From contig CASEHR010000029.1 of assembly GCA_949287785.1 (NCBI GenBank), forward strand, positions 1 through 25,218: 25,218 nt of DNA, read 5' to 3'. Positions within the stretch are counted from its first letter, which is position 1. Every line of letters starts with the position of its first letter. The translations under genes and the position numbers were made by a program. Origin of the DNA: an uncultured Bacillota bacterium (GTDB lineage: Bacteria > Bacillota_I > Bacilli_A > Erysipelotrichales > Erysipelotrichaceae). The notes beneath the pieces were generated by a model that was given only the letters and a program-made list of their open reading frames with translations, did not search any database and was not told where the DNA came from. Positions 24,838 to 25,218 of this stretch are shown here, piece by piece.

Positions 24838-25218
24838 TTAACGGTTGTAGTATTCGATGACCAGCAATTCGTTGACTTCTGGATTCAACTCTTTACGTTC
24901 AGGATGACGGACATAAGTTCCTTTTTTGTTTTCCTTATCGACAGAGACGAAATCCTTGGTAGCGATCTGTGCGTCGAGCGCATCATTGATCACTTGCAGA
25001 TTGCGTGATCTTTCTCTGACCTCGATCACTTGACCCGGTTTGACGATGAATGACGGAATGTCTACCTTGTGGCCATCAACAAGGAAGTGACCGTGGTTGA
25101 CAAGCTGTCTAGCGGCACGTCTTGTCGGTGCAAAACCCATACGGTATACCAAGTTGTCTAATCTTGATTCAAGCAAGATAAGCAAGTTAGTACCTTTGAC
25201 ACCGCTCATTCTTGATGC
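24838..25218 (-). CDS. rpsD: 30S ribosomal protein S4, 5' truncated by window
   Basis: The frame is open to the right edge (codons A-S-R precede the first internal Met), so the start lies beyond the window; normal S4 is about 200 residues and 126 codons are seen. LLILLESRLDNLVYRMGFA, TRRAARQLVNHGHFLVDG, VDIPSFIVKPGQVIEVRERS and the C-terminal NELLVIEYYNR are the S4 RNA-binding domain and tail. S4 is a primary 16S rRNA-binding protein that nucleates 30S assembly; in B. subtilis it is autoregulated through its leader, which lies outside this window. Its terminator lies immediately after the stop. Confidence 0.97.
   Translation of the reverse strand, partial: ASRMSGVKGTNLLILLESRLDNLVYRMGFAPTRRAARQLVNHGHFLVDGHKVDIPSFIVKPGQVIEVRERSRNLQVINDALDAQIATKDFVSVDKENKKGTYVRHPERKELNPEVNELLVIEYYNR

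Noticed and set aside
1..25218. CRISPR arrays, insertion sequences, prophage genes, rRNA genes and LXG toxin genes
   Set aside because: None of these was seen: no regularly spaced repeats, transposase motifs, phage structural genes or LXG-type proteins were found on either strand.

Overview
The window looks like chromosomal DNA from a low-to-moderate GC Bacillota. Evidence: PolC-type replicative polymerase with its zinc-binding Cys cluster, the YloU/YloV (Asp23/FakA-like) pair, RqcH, and a B. subtilis-like tRNA-His. The gene order (yloU-yloV ... recG-rnc-polC, and rqcH next to gmk) suggests the Erysipelotrichia or a relative, but that class assignment is inference. There are no insertion sequences, CRISPR arrays, rRNA genes or phage genes.

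Layout. (1) 1-1302: 3' part of a glycoside hydrolase family 2 enzyme, cut by the window edge. (2) 1303-1691: intergenic DNA with a probable minus-strand remnant of a zinc-type alcohol dehydrogenase. (3) 1692-1808: tRNA-His with its own promoter and terminator. (4) 1862-3986: promoter, yloU, yloV, terminator. (5) 4130-4485: carboxymuconolactone-decarboxylase-like gene, apparently frameshifted near its 5' end. (6) 4852-12444: recG, rnc, polC and a nitroreductase, ended by a terminator. (7) 12496-21729: a tightly overlapping six-gene type VIIb (WXG100/Ess) secretion locus. It holds two WXG100 proteins, a large lipoprotein, an EssC/YukB ATPase, an EsaB/YukD ubiquitin-like protein and a membrane-anchored GH73 glucosaminidase. 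(8) 21663-24626: rluB overlaps the glucosaminidase gene and converges on rqcH; rqcH and gmk diverge from a 45-bp shared promoter region. (9) 24838-25218: rpsD, minus strand, cut by the right edge.

Most of the genes serve information processing: replication (polC), recombination (recG), RNA processing (rnc), ribosome biogenesis and quality control (rluB, rqcH, rpsD), and nucleotide supply (gmk). The accessory content is the secretion locus. It is compact and unusual: none of EssB/YukC, EssA or EsaA/YueB is recognisable, the EssC is short with one intact and one decayed ATPase module, and the remaining slots hold a lipoprotein with an Ig-like end and a wall hydrolase.

Two window-wide patterns stand out. 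First, five genes (recG, rnc, the glucosaminidase, gmk, rqcH) have a -10-like hexamer ending exactly six bases before the start codon, which predicts leaderless transcripts. Second, GATC is several-fold more frequent than chance in both coding and non-coding DNA.
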